This document shows positions 24,074 to 36,191 of a DNA stretch of 64,000 bases, piece after piece. Positions within the stretch are counted from its first letter, which is position 1, and every line of letters begins with the position of its first letter. Source of the DNA: Dactylellina haptotyla (lineage: Eukaryota; Ascomycota; Orbiliomycetes; Orbiliales; Orbiliaceae); NCBI GenBank assembly GCA_031310005.1, contig CM062381.1, positions 4,300,512-4,364,511 of the forward strand, in the 5' to 3' direction. Made by a program: the position numbers and the translations under genes. The notes under the pieces were generated by a model. It was given only the letters and a program-made list of their open reading frames with translations. It ran no database searches and was not told the DNA's origin.

Positions 24074-25439
24074 ATGACTGAGGTAAACATTCACCTCACG
24101 AATAAGTCAGGTCAAGATGAGCAGTATTTTCTGTGTATTCAGCCGCTAGTCGTAAATGGAAATCCCTTGAATTACGACCTTTTCCCCACCGTTTTATCTT
24201 CTAAAAGGGTTCCTCAAGGTGCCAATTACGAATTTCAGATCTCCAAAACCTACTTTGCATGTATGCATCTCGTATCCGCAACAACAATAGCAGCTTCTCA
24301 TTCGCGGAGCTGACTAATAGGGTGGTGAAAACTTCCTTCTAATTTAGGGACAGGAACTGCTCCGACATCCCCTACTCCTGGCATTCGAGTTGGCTCCTAT
24401 GGAAGTGCCAAGCTAGCGCAGCCTGGAGGTATGTAACCAGAGTTATTGATTGAAGTTCACGATATTAAAAGTGTTAATCTGCCCTGTTTGCTATTCTAGC
24501 AATCTTTAATCTCCAAGTTCTCGAAGGGGACCCTACTCTTGAGGAGGACTCTAATAAAACGCCCGACATAGATGGATTCACCATCAAGACTAGCAGTGAT
24601 GTCACTATTCCAGTCCCTGGCGCGATCGTCTTGATAGGTGTTTCTCAGCTTGACCCTGACACTGGCGGAATGCTCCCAGCCGCAGTCGTAAGTATTTAAT
24701 ATTCTAAAGACGAGAGACAAAAGAGATGGACTATGAAAATCCTAATATTCCGTAATTTTACATATCTAGACGCTTGCCGAGCCAAACACCCAAAAGGAGT
24801 TCAGACTAGCCAAGAAATTTTACATTGGGAGTGGGAAGTCGTACGTCAAGGGTACTATGATACATGTCGAACAGGAAGCTGGTCGTGCTGTGGTTGTGGA
24901 TTTCGCGGGGCAGTCATCAACAACCGCGGTTATTACTCATCGCGCAAACGGGACGTACAATGTGATATTCGCCAATATTAATAATTCGATCGAAGCTTCA
25001 AGTCTAGGCCTGCTAGAAATCGCTCCAAGAGGAGTTGTCGAGCAATCTGTTAAGGACGACGAGTGTGGTACAGCTCTCGACGAAAGTAAAAATTTGTCCA
25101 TGGAATCCGTGGAAGGGTAAATACTTCTTCTTATTAGATTTTCCATTTCCACTAACGTGTATATCTTCTGGTTATAGTGATCTTCAAGCCCTTATTACTG
25201 CCGCTGGGTCTAATATGCGCGTGAAGATTGCGTGGCCAAGTCCCGGAAATGAAGCTAAAGCACGAGCTGATATAGAAAATATCTCTCTTGGTCTACGCCG
25301 TGGAGGCAACGTGGTAGCTGGGGAAACTATCACCACGACGGCAGACGACGGGATAGAGGCAGTATTAGATATATACAGGCAATGGGACCACCTGCACTGT
25401 TTCAGAGAGATTTCCAAGCAGTCGCTGGTTCCATATTAG
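24074..25439 (+). CDS. Unrecognised five-exon gene, probable beta-rich cytosolic protein
   Basis: Exons 24074-24260, 24348-24428, 24500-24687, 24770-25116 and 25178-25439 have consensus splice sites and fully compatible phases (1, 1, 0, 2), giving 354 residues. That consistency makes it a real gene. The start is MTEVNIHLTNKSGQDEQYFL, and the spliced centre reads NIHL...FLCIQPLVVNGNPLN, YFAWTGTAP and later HRANGTYNVIFANI. Short alternating hydrophobic/polar strands and many Gly and Pro suggest a beta-sandwich. There is no signal peptide or membrane segment. I do not recognise a family. It lies 780 bp upstream of the NACHT-ankyrin gene on the same strand; fungal NLR genes sometimes sit next to the gene of their effector, but nothing in this protein shows such a role. 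Confidence 0.7.
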
Positions 25440-26215
25440 CGGGTGAAAACGTTAGATGGGTCATCATTATGGCTTAGAGGGCTCGTGTATCGAGACTACA
25501 GTTTCCTAACTAGCATTTTTTGAATACCTGGGCATGTATCGTTTTATGATTAATCAGACTGAACTTAGTGGCTGGTTCTTGTTTCAATTGGATTTAATTC
25601 TCAATTCATGCGCTACTATAGTTCGCCAAGTGTCACTTACATACACGCATATCAAACTACATACAATATTTGCGTTGTCGAACCGTTTGACGACAAAGGT
25701 TACATCTCTCAGTTCTAAATTCATAGAGTGTGTTGATTGACCGCTTCCTAGCTTTGACTCAATTGTAGAAGATCTAAATGTATATATGTGTGTATACGCG
25801 CATATATAAAGGGAGAGAATGCTAGCAAAAGATATTCAATAACTTGAGTAATGTCGGATACGCTGTGTCTAGCGGCCTAAAGTGAGGCTGCGCCCCCGTG
25901 GCTCCGTCCAAAGACTTAAGTTTGACAGTTATGACGATTTTGTTGTAGGTTTGATCGGGATAGATTGAATATCCCCAACAAATGACGCTTAGGTTGAGGG
26001 GTAAGGAAGTCCAAAGCCAAGATTTGTACGAAACCCGAGCAACCCCCGCAAAAAGACTTGCTCAAGATTAGTTTCAGCTCTTGCGACTTCTACCAAGTAC
26101 TAAAATCCCCTACACAAACCAGGGATGCTAAATCTGTCCTAGCTACGCATTCCGCTGTTCCATGTCCAGTACCTTCTAATTCCAGGGTTGGCGAAAGTCG
26201 GTCAGCTGAGAGATA
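25440..26215. other. Intergenic region, nothing recognised
   Basis: Contains a run of short tata/tgtata motifs near 25780-25807 and the promoter of the NACHT-ankyrin gene. No coding frame of note. Confidence 0.6.
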
Positions 26216-29200
26216 ATGGATGGGGTCAGTCTAGCTTCTGGAATCGCCGGTCTGCTCAGCCTGTCGGTTACTATCATCGGTGTCAGCTACAAGTATATCT
26301 CAAGTGCCCACAAAGCATCGAAGAAGGAATCAGAATACCTATTCGAGTTAACAAATTTGCGTTTACTATTACTAAGGCTCCAAGAAATAGTTGATAATTC
26401 AGAAGCTAAATCCTTTAAATATCTATCCACTTTGCCAATTGCGGAATGCACGCGGGACCTCCAGCAAATCTGCTCAAAGCTGAAGAAAAGAAGCAGTTCT
26501 CGGCTCTTCGCGATCAAGTTTAACAGATTATCATGGCCATTTGTTGAACAGGAGACCAACCAATTGGTAGAGACGTTGCATAGATATAGAGATGTCTTCC
26601 ATACCGCTTTAACCGCTGAAGGATTGTAGGTGTTCTAAAACCATGTATCCAGTGCTAGACTCCATGTTCCAAGCTTATTATCTGGTTAGTGTGCATACGA
26701 CGACAATTCTTCGAGAAATTACTGTTTTCAAGACGGATATGCAGTTCGAGACCATCTTGAATTGGTTGTGTTCCTCGAACTTTGAAGAAAAACAAAGAGA
26801 TGTTTTTCGACAGCACCACCCGAGAAGTGGACGTTGGTTTCTAGACAGTGCTCCATTTACAAGATGGATGACGGCTAAGTGCCAACGGATTTGGTGCCAT
26901 GGTGATCGTAAGACATTCCATATACTATAGGTTCAATGGTTTCTTCTCTCGCTGACAAAGTCACAGCTGGCGCTGGGAAAACAGTGATGACGTTTGCAAA
27001 CCCCTGCCTATCAAATTCACTGACTTTGGCGACTAATAATCATTCTCGATTCAGCTCAATGGTCATAAATCATATTTCAGAAACCGTCCAAGATAAAAGA
27101 ATCGGTCTTGCTTATTTCTACTGCGATTACCAAGACCAAGAAAAACAAACTGCCGATTACTTTGTCGCGAGTTTATTACAACAACTTATTAGAAGGGTAT
27201 TGGTATTGCCAACCGAGCTAGAGGAGTTTTATCAAATATTTTGCAAAGAGCGAAGGCTTCCGAAGTTATCAGACCTTACGAAATTATTATTGCAACTTTC
27301 AGATTCCTTTTCTCAAATATATCTTGTCATCGATGCCTTAGATGAATCGGACTCTACAAAACATAGAAGGCAGTTCTTGTCAATTTTATACGAGTTAGAG
27401 AAGAAACAGGGCTCTATTCGGATATTTGTTACGAGTCGGTCTCATCCTGTGGATATCCGGGCTGCATTCGAGAACGGCCCGAATATTAAAATAACTGCCT
27501 CTAGGTCGGATATAAGAGACTACATCACAAGCCGTCTGGATAACGACGAAAATCTTGCGGATTTGATACAGCCGAAATTACGCAACGAAATCGTAGATCA
27601 TATCACAGAAGTGGCTGGCGGCATGTAGGGATCCTGTTTATCCGTTAACAAATTCTTACCAATCGAAGGTTGGCTCATGACAGTCTAGGTTCTTACTTGC
27701 ACGGCTTCAAATGGATAGTATATGCGCAGCGACTACTATTCGTGAAATCCGCCACGCTCTGAAAATCATGCCTTCAGATCTCCAAAAGACATTTGAAGTA
27801 GCGCTGGAAAGAGTGAGAGCCCAACCGAAGCAACACGCCGCTCTTGCCTTGCGGGTCCTTGGTTGGCTCACTCATGCAAAACGATCATTTTCGGTTGAAG
27901 AGTTATGTTATGGTCTCGCTATAGAGCCGAATACCTCATTTCTAGACGACGAAAATCTCCCTGCGCCAAAATTATTAGTCAATGTCTGCGGTGGTCTTGT
28001 TGTCATCGATAGAGACAGCAGCACAATAAGACTAGCCCATCTCACCGTTCAGGAGTATTTTAAATCGATGAGCCTTAAGATCTTCGGGACTACTGAGATT
28101 TCGATAGCCGAGTCCTGCATTACATATCTATCATACGAAACTTTCAGCGCAGGTCCCTGTCTGGACGACGAATCCTTAGAGCTCAGACTTCAAGAACACC
28201 CTTTCCTGCGGTACAGTGCCAAACATTGGGGCAATCACCTTCGTGGGGAAACAGAAAACGTACTCTTAGAACCTGTTTTGAAATTTCTTCGGGACAGGTC
28301 TCAAGCCGCTTGCGCTACACAAGTTGAATTCTTACCACAGACATCTTTTAATGGTTGTTATAATATCTACTACAAGGATTTAACTCCTCTCCATATGGCA
28401 TCGAATTGGGGGTTGGTAAAGGTGTTGCGTCAATTACTACGAAGCCCGGATATCCGCGACATCACAACAAAGGAGTTTGATGGAAAAACGCCTTTACACC
28501 ACCCTTGCAGGCTTGGCAATGAAGATGTGATGAAGCTACTGATAGAAAGCGGATCTGATATCTCGGCTTTTGATGATTACGGGCGGTCGCCCTTACGATT
28601 CGCTGTAGACGGGGGCAAACTCGGTGCTGTAAAATTGCTGCTTGATAAAGGAGCTACTGTTAACGCACCCGTTGACTGGCACGGCGGAACGGCCCTGCAT
28701 TGGGCGACAAGAATGGGTTATAAATCCATCGTCCAGTTATTACTCGACTATGGCGCCAACCCGGATCTAAGATGTTACGATGGGAGAACGGCACTGGATT
28801 ATGCGAAACAAGCGGCGCACGATACCATAGCAACACTGCTTTCGAAGAACATGACCGTCGAGTTAGATTACGAATACGAAGAGAGAACCCTGCTTCACAA
28901 ATACTCTCGTGAAGGAGATCTGGAAATGGTTCGGCATTATCTAAGTCAGGGAGTCGAGGTGAATAAATTAGCAGAAGGTGACACAACACCTCTACATCTT
29001 GCGGTGCTTGGTGGGCATGAGCAGGTGGTCAAATTATTACTTGAGAATGGCGCGAACACCTCAGTAGCATCTAAAGACGGAAGAACGATACTTCATAGAG
29101 CTGTCGAGGGTGGTAATGAGGCAGTCATTAAGCTCATCTTAAGTTGCAAGCCAGATCTGGAGGCTCAGGATGCCTATGGCAGGGTTCCCCTCCATTGGGT

Positions 29201-29360
29201 GGCTAGAATAGGTAATGAGACTTTGGTGAGGCTACTTTTAGATCATGGGGCGAATCCTACCACAAAAGACTCCCATGGAAGAACCCCAATGCAACAGGCG
29301 GTTTATACTGGGCAAGAAAATATAGTAAAACTACTGGAGTCCGCAGCCTCTAATGCCTAG
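26216..29360 (+). CDS. Fungal NLR-like STAND protein: N-terminal domain, NACHT, ankyrin repeats
   Basis: Five exons, 26216-26625, 26690-26907, 26967-26991, 27055-27624 and 27689-29360, in agreeing phases, give 964 residues. The N-terminus (MDGVSLASGIAGLLSLSVTI) is typical of the fungal STAND N-terminal domain. A linker (ILNWLCSSNFEEKQRDVF...GRWFLDS) leads to the NACHT ATPase: Walker A CHGDPGAGKT (about residues 206-215) and Walker B YLVIDALDES (about 306-315). Exon 3 is only 25 nt and encodes the GAGKTVMT core. From about residue 638 to the end there are about ten ankyrin repeats (TPLHMA, TPLHHP, TALHWA and so on). Such proteins act as nucleotide-controlled switches in non-self recognition and regulated cell death in fungi, with ankyrin repeats as sensors. 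The ligand is unknown. The ankyrin copies are diverged, not near-identical, so they are not under obvious recent shuffling. Confidence 0.88.
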
Positions 29361-30460
29361 CACATTCTGTGTCACATTTAACTTTATAACACGTCTACGT
29401 AAATTAATTGAGAAAAATTCACTAGTAGGGCGAACTACTTGTTCCACATTGGTCAAGTTAGTACCAGTTTAGTTTGACTTAATAGTACTACCGAAGTACC
29501 TAGTTTTCTCAGACGTTCGCCACGGTTTGGCGACCAGTAATGCTTGATTCTCCGGACTTAACATAGCCTTAGCCGGTATAGCTGACAGCAACAATATGGT
29601 CCCTACTCAGTTATTGATACCAGTTATTAACTATAGATCGGTATAGGATCTATTTCCCGCTGGCAGGGCTTGGTAGCGGCAAATCTCTATCAATATCTGG
29701 GATAAACGTAATGTTCCAATTTCCATCGGAGTTTCTGAGCCGGTAAAGGATTGTCCTTACATGAAAAGAGTGGGATATTGAGCCAAGACTTTCGTCTGGA
29801 CAGAAATCCTTAACGAAAGCCTGCGCCAAGACCAAAAAATTCGAACTTATCAGCACTTTTGGGGTAGCCCATTAGAAAGCTCACGCCCACTGCAGGCCAG
29901 TAGCGAGTTCAATATTTCCATCATGCGGGTGATAGCATGATGTTTGAACTCAGAAACTGAATATGGCGATTCAGCGGTCAGCACAAGCGAAAGGTAAATA
30001 AATAGATTAGTCCTTAGATTTACTTCATATTATAGATAGAAGGCTTGTTTAAACATAAACTCAATAGACCTGGCTCCCTGATCAGGCGATTAAAGCTACA
30101 TGACACAACCTTAAACATGAACTCCGGGTCACCCAAACTCATAAATGCACATATACATGTACATGTACATATCGGGCTTTTCATCATGCCGAAACCAGGG
30201 GAACACGACTTATAATTTAGATTGCTTAACCCCCGCGAAGGAAGCGTAGAAAATTCTCCCGATTCGTATGTCGCACAGATGAAAAAAGGAGGAATCTTGA
30301 GTCCAAGGAGGCAACGCGCTTAAGAATATTCTCAAAGGTGGGAACAAATCCAAGGGTATAAGTTTACTTCCACTTCTCGACATTAAGGAGATAGAGGGGC
30401 ATTAATTGCTTCAATTAAAATTTAATCTTATCTAACGAGCTTATCTTTTCGGATTTCAAA
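29361..30460. other. Intergenic region, AT-rich toward its end
   Basis: No gene recognised. A 68-codon minus frame at 29650-29856 has no domain. A short acatgtacatgtacat repeat lies near 30153-30168. A+T content rises from about 30300 into the decayed gene that follows, where its first exons would be expected but cannot be recognised. Confidence 0.5.
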
Positions 30461-31860
30461 GTGTCTTCCAATAAGATCACAAATAATACTAAACTAAGCA
30501 ATACCACAAAATACAATATATCTTATGTAAAAGAAGAAGGAGATGTACAAAATAATTATAACTTTAATAAATATAACAATCAAATTACTTATAATGTTTG
30601 GAAAGATCCTTGTTATAAGGATTACGACCTAGAAACAGAAATTGGGAATTATTAATACACCGGTTGCTTTTAGTGGTTAGGTAAGATAGGTCAAAAATAC
30701 TCGTATGCTTGGTATATATGTATGTTAGTGCAGCCTACTAACAAGGTGTGATAACACTGTAGGATACTGGGCAGGCGTATCATCCAATAATCTAAGTCTC
30801 AAAAAATACCTCAAAACATATATATTAATAGGGTTTGCTTATACCACCATATAGTCTTTTAACAGCTAATTAAAAAATTAATATATTTATTTAGACAAAA
30901 ATATCTTTTTGAATAATTAAAATGTATAAAGCCTATTTTAAAAATAATAATTAATATAATGCTACTTATTTGTTTAGCTTGAAATAAAATATAAGCTTCC
31001 ATTACCAAAGAAGATATGTAGTATTATGGCGGCCCTAATAGCTATGTAAGTTACTATTATAATCCGAACCTTGATGTATTTGATACCTGTGAAGTGGGAG
31101 TGGTACCAGCATAATTAACCGTGACTTAGTAAGGCTAAGGCGGGCTTAGAGGAAGGTAACACTACAATCTGTGTCACTGATAAGACTTGTAAGACCATTA
31201 TAACTTCTGGTACCGTTAGCGTCATTACGACAACTACCCCAAGTCCATCGAAGACTACCGTTATTACCGGCTCCAAGACCGACTCTATCATCATCACGAC
31301 TCCAAGCAAGGCGGCATTAAAAGTTACCGTTACATTGAGAATACCTGGACCAGAGCCAGGAACTACGACAGTCCCTGGTGATTTGACTGACACCGTCATC
31401 ATCACCGTTACTCCTAAGGGTTACCCGGTTAAGGTCACAATCACGCGCACAACGCCTGGACCAAAGCCCGGCACTGTCACTAAAACTGGTCCTAAAGCCG
31501 ACACTATAATTATCACTACCCCTACCAACGGCCCGTCAAAAGTTACAACCACCTGTACTAGCACAGGTCCTCGCCTGGTACTGTTACAAAAACGGGTCCT
31601 AAGACCGATACTGTCGTCATCAGCGTCACCCCTGACAAAGGGAAGACCACGGTCACCTTGACCACCCTGGGGCCGAAGCCGGGAACCACCACAAAGACTG
31701 GCAATAAACCTGATTCTATTATCATCACCACCCCAACCAAAGTCCCCAAAAAAGCCACAACCACCGTGAATACGACGGGGCCAGAAGAGGAACGACTATT
31801 GAGACTAGCGACAAGACAGATACCGTAATCGTAACGCAAACACCTAGTCCAGATGAATAT
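30461..31860 (+). pseudogene. RIP-like decayed paralogue of the WSC-mucin gene
   Basis: The frame at 30461-30655 reads ITYNVWKDPCYKDYDLETEIGNY, then a stop, then YTGCF, then another stop. This matches TYTVWKDPCYGDFDGEAEIGNYEYIGCF of the intact gene at 13.9-14.1 kb. Before it, several Cys positions of the intact gene read Tyr here and Gly reads Asn or Lys: G-to-A/C-to-T changes as made by repeat-induced point mutation. Around 31030-31080 YVSYYYNPNLDVFDTCE matches YASVYFNANLAEPEVCN. From 31140 to 31850 the Thr/Pro stalk is recognisable in shifting frames (TIITSGTVSVI; PGPEPGTTTVPG; TTTKTGNK). It has many stops and frame changes and no Cys-rich C-terminus that I can find. Confidence 0.85.
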
Positions 31861-34153
31861 ATTATGACGGGGAGGAAGAGTAAGTATTTAAAAAATAGAG
31901 TCATTATTAATTATTTTCCGCGTTTCCCCGTACTAGTATACAAATTTTAGAGATTATAGAGTTCTGTTTACCTCAAGTATGTTTTGCCTTTGAGATTTCA
32001 TTCACCATTGGAGGAATAAGTATCCTAGGCATTAATTGATCCATAAACCGCCAAATCGGGTCTCAATCACTTGGAAATAATAGTGATGTGCTGATGTCGA
32101 TTTCGACTAACCGAGTTGTGGCGCCCTTGGTTATTTCTCTTAAGATAGCTGGGAACCTGCGACGAAAAAGTCCAACGGAAACCTCGAGTCAAGCCTGATG
32201 GCGATAAACCTTACCTTGTTATATCTAATTGGTCGTTTGTGGGTGGTCCTTTCTGTCCCTGGGATGGGTGCATCGACCATTCCTGTTGAGATTGCTGGGG
32301 TCGTCTTGCTTCATGTCGAATTGATTCATTACCAGATCATCATCTTTCATAGAAAAGATAAAATATGGGTGAGTTAATTCACTGCTTTCTCGCAGACTGA
32401 TCATCAGTTTCTTTGAAATTTACACCGCACGCTAAACCATTTTTCAGTATCTTCCAATATCACCGCTTCACCATGGGGATTATTTGTATGGGCTATATCT
32501 CGTTACCAAACACAGGTTCAGATGATGAAACCCTAAGTTAATTCAAGAATCCTGGAACATTAGAATCCAGATAACGTTTTCTATAAATTGCGCTTCGTAA
32601 GTCCGCTACGAAATAATCTAGTATAAAGAAGCTCCATTAAAAGGACAACTGGTGTTACACCTAACCGAGTATTTATATTTCCTTGTTGATCCCAAGTTAG
32701 AAGTAGCCGACTCAAGTATGTTCGGACAACCCTTTGTAATCGGCAGTATGCTCAATCGTTAAAAGCCACCAGAACCCGGTACTTCTACCGAAATCTTTCG
32801 GGGGCCATATTCATCAGAAATACCATTTATTACGCCAATCAAACAACCCAAGCGGCCAAAATGGCAAAAGAGCTACGAGAGGAAATACGTCAAATTGTGG
32901 AAGATTTGAATAAGAAGTTAGAAACCGAGGGAGGTAGCTAACTGAGGAGCGAAAGAGGAATTGCTAAATGTCGGTAGACAATTTTTCGGGGGTAACTTCC
33001 CGGAATAACTACTTTCAACTCTGTTATCCGCCTGACTCTAGTGTTAACGAATATTTACATAAAATTTCCAGTGTTTTGTTAGGTCGGAAAAAAGCGGCAG
33101 GCTCTGTGTTTGTGGACCATCGGTGGCGGGCGATTGTGAATGATGTGTTGCGCGTCTTCGCATTATATAAAGGTGTATGCGGGCTCACTGCTTTTATAAC
33201 TTGCCATATTCGGGTGGAATTTTCTACGTCGTATGATCCTTATTATGGTTCTGCAGCACTTGGACTAAATCACTAAATGTTTATTTGGTTTCAAGAGTTT
33301 ATGGTGGCCATCCCCTCCAAGTATCTATGAAAGGTTTCATGTCAGGGTTTCGAAAAAGCTTGCAACCACACGATTGTTCGCTTGGGTGTGTAATTTTGTG
33401 GCCATCTGAAAGGCTTCGAAGGCCGAAACACTTGGACCACGACTAATGGCAAAACGAAAGCCAAAGGTTTGATGGAGAAGCACAGCCGCTTACCCTAACT
33501 TCCAGTAAGTGTTAGTATAACAGCAGAGTATGGTCCTGTTTGCTACCGGGCCGCCTCCTGTAACATCATCCACGTTCAATTTGCTCGTATATGGCATATG
33601 CGAAGATGAATTGATACAAAACGCGTTACCTTACTTTGTTAGGTAGAAAGAGACCGTCGTTGTGTTGTTCATTTGTGTCGGGGCACGAGGTCGAATTGAT
33701 TTATCAATAAAATGTTCAAAGAAAATCAATTACCGTATGCGTCGCGACTCAATTCATATTAGCCTATTATAGATAATTCCGTTTAGCGGTAGCCACATGG
33801 TGGTGAGTATTTCTCCCAAAATCCAGACCGCGTTGCCAGTGGAGGAACTAGTTACCGTTGGCTATTCAAATCAAACATTCGAAATAGGATCGCATGGCAA
33901 AAAATACTACGTGCAGGTAACACCATTAAACTAGCATTTATGGTTCTTAGGTGCCCTATTCTGGGTGAAGTAGCGGTTAGGTGCCATCTATCTTGCGAGA
34001 TTAACTAATATCAATAAATGGTGATTCATGATTGTTGAGTATACTATTTATTGGGAGCAAGCGAAGATATTACCAGTTCAGCCAACCCACTCCGTTTGAC
34101 AAGGCCGGTCTCGTCCAATGTCTTGCTTCAGAATTGGGTAACCTTTCGATTCT

Positions 34154-34209
34154 GACCATGGTACCAAGAAGCCTTGCAGCTTTCGACCATGGTACTAAAA
34201 GCCTTACAG
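34154..34209. repeat. Imperfect direct repeat, two copies of about 26 bp
   Basis: gaccatggtaccaagaagccttgcag and a copy with three differences (one a deleted base) lie 31 bp apart. Non-coding context; origin unknown. Confidence 0.8.
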
Positions 34210-34506
34210 GTAACCCGTGCTATCGCTTCCGGCCGGTCGGACCCACAGATGCCTGTAAATTTAGGCTAAGAGATAAAATGAAACATCACGGCGAAATTAT
34301 GCCCTGACTTCCAGAGATCTTGGCAAACTCCGGCGTACTGACTTGTGTTTTAAAGAAAGACGTAAGCTTTTTCTGGCTGGCTGTAGTCGAATAAACGACG
34401 GCTTGGCGGGAACATAAGCCCGACGGAAGAAGCTTGTTTTGACTCCCGAGTTATTATTTGTGAATCTAGCCAAAGTACTCTCGGCTTCAAAGGACCGCCA
34501 GAATGC

Positions 34507-34513
34507 TATAAAA
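34507..34513 (+). promoter_or_regulatory. TATA element of the pectate lyase gene
   Basis: tataaaa lies 105 bp before ATG 34612, a common fungal spacing. Confidence 0.6.
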
Positions 34514-34611
34514 TCTCAGGTTGCGACCCAGGTGATATGTACTGACTTGTCGCTCCAAGTGCAACGGACTGTCTTAACAAGTATACTAGTCGTTCTGTGC
34601 ACCTAATCACA

Positions 34612-35955
34612 ATGCATCTGGGCTTTCCTTCAATCAAGGCTCTCGTAGCTTCCTTATGCCTCAAATCAGTATTAGCGCAGAATGCCTTCCCGGGCGCCGT
34701 TGGCTTCGGAGCCATTGCCACAGGAGGAAACTCTGGAACCACTGTTTATGTCACAAATCTCAATGACAGCGGTGCAGGATCTCTGAGGGAGGCAGTCAGC
34801 AAGTCCAACAGCAATATCTTTTTTAGCGTCAGTGGGTACATTGTGCTCCAATCGGCTCTGTCGCTCTCAAGCAGTATCACCATCAACGGACAGTCAGCGC
34901 CCGGTGCTGGGATTGGAGTGATGGGTCGTGAGGTATCCGCGAGTGGCAAAAGTAATATCATCATCCGCAACCTGCGGATGCGTCAAGGCGATCTAGATCC
35001 GGACTCAACCAAGAGTGCCTTCAATATGGGCAAGGCGACTAACATCATCTTGGATCACTGTTCTTTCGAGTACGGTGTGTATGATACCGTAGACGCCGTA
35101 GGTGTCACGAACTTGACAATTTCGAATTCCATTCTCGCGTTCCCGATCGGTCAACAATTCGGGGCACATGTTGAAGGTGGTCCTTCGACATTTTACCGAA
35201 ACTTATGGATTAGCGGCCACAACCGACAGCCTCTGGCTAAATGTAACACACAGTACATCAACAACGTTGTTTATAATTATCAGGCTGCTTACACAGTTGC
35301 CGATACGAGCGGGTACTTTACGCACGACTTGATCAATAACTACTTTATTTCAGGTCCAAGCACGACTTCCGCTTCCAACTACTACTACCAGGTCAACAAT
35401 AAACAGAGTGTTTACGCTAAGGGTAATTACGCCGATACAAACAAGGACGGCTCTCTAAACGGTGTGCAAGAGAATTCGGTTCAGAGCGCGATCGTATTGA
35501 CGTCTCCATGGGCGAGCACTTCGGCGTCGTTGGCTACCCTTTCCGCAGCGGATGCTTATGCTGCTCTCGTCGCTTCGAACGGGGCTGGTGCACTACCTCG
35601 TGATGAAGTTGATAATTTCGCCATTCAGACCCTGCAGTCTCTCGGAAAGTCCGGTGTTATATATACCCATCAAGGAAGCACCGGTCTCACGAACGGTGGC
35701 TACGGCACTCTTCAGCAGGTCTCCGTCTCCTCATCTTCAACAACAAAATCAACCACCACCACAAACAAATCAACTACTACCACAACAAAAACGAGTACTA
35801 GCACGACCAAAACATCGTCTACGACTAGTGAACCTGTTCAAGGTACCGTTCCACTGTACGGACAGTGTGGAGGTATCGGCTATACTGGGCCTACAACGTG
35901 CGCAAGTCCCGCGACTTGTAAGTATAGTAACGATTATTACTCGCAGTGCTTGTGA
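34612..35955 (+). CDS. Secreted pectate lyase family 1 protein with C-terminal CBM1
   Basis: One uninterrupted exon of 447 residues. ATG 34612 opens a signal peptide ending SVLAQN; an upstream in-frame GTG is not needed. The body is a right-handed beta-helix lyase: [61 protein letters not shown] and the basic patch GHNRQPLAK that carries the likely catalytic Arg of this family. After residue 370 a Thr/Ser/Lys linker leads to a CBM1 module ([16 protein letters not shown]...YYSQCL) at the very end. The enzyme would cleave pectin or polygalacturonate by beta-elimination outside the cell while the CBM1 holds it on cellulose in the plant wall. It matches the CBM1-GH5 enzyme at 9-11 kb in use. Confidence 0.88.
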   Translation: MHLGFPSIKALVASLCLKSVLAQNAFPGAVGFGAIATGGNSGTTVYVTNLNDSGAGSLREAVSKSNSNIFFSVSGYIVLQSALSLSSSITINGQSAPGAGIGVMGREVSASGKSNIIIRNLRMRQGDLDPDSTKSAFNMGKATNIILDHCSFEYGVYDTVDAVGVTNLTISNSILAFPIGQQFGAHVEGGPSTFYRNLWISGHNRQPLAKCNTQYINNVVYNYQAAYTVADTSGYFTHDLINNYFISGPSTTSASNYYYQVNNKQSVYAKGNYADTNKDGSLNGVQENSVQSAIVLTSPWASTSASLATLSAADAYAALVASNGAGALPRDEVDNFAIQTLQSLGKSGVIYTHQGSTGLTNGGYGTLQQVSVSSSSTTKSTTTTNKSTTTTTKTSTSTTKTSSTTSEPVQGTVPLYGQCGGIGYTGPTTCASPATCKYSNDYYSQCL

Positions 35956-36191
35956 GAAATAACCTATAAATGATACGGATCATGGTAAGATGAGGGACAT
36001 TCAAGTCCAACATCAGGCAAATTCGCCGAAAATTGTTCTCACCAAAAATTATAAGAAGCTCATTCAAAGAACATCAATAGGATCTAATAATATAAATCTT
36101 CATCGTCTGTCCTAGTACAAAATGTTTTTGTGTATTAAAGAGGTAGAAACAAAGGCCTAAAAGTATCCATCAATATCATATATCTTAGCCT

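Larger units (their letters stand above)
31861..34611. other. Gene-poor stretch with decayed coding remnants
   Basis: No intact gene. Between about 32150 and 32940 pieces look coding but are cut by stops and frame changes: PDGDKPYLVISNWSFVGG near 32190-32250, KGQLVLHLTEYLYFLVDPK near 32640-32700, and KMAKELREEIRQIVEDLNKK near 32860-32920. They could be one dead gene (the first piece recalls acyltransferase C-termini, weakly). The 102-codon frame at 32968-33276 is unrecognised. The end of the stretch holds the pectate lyase promoter. Confidence 0.4.
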
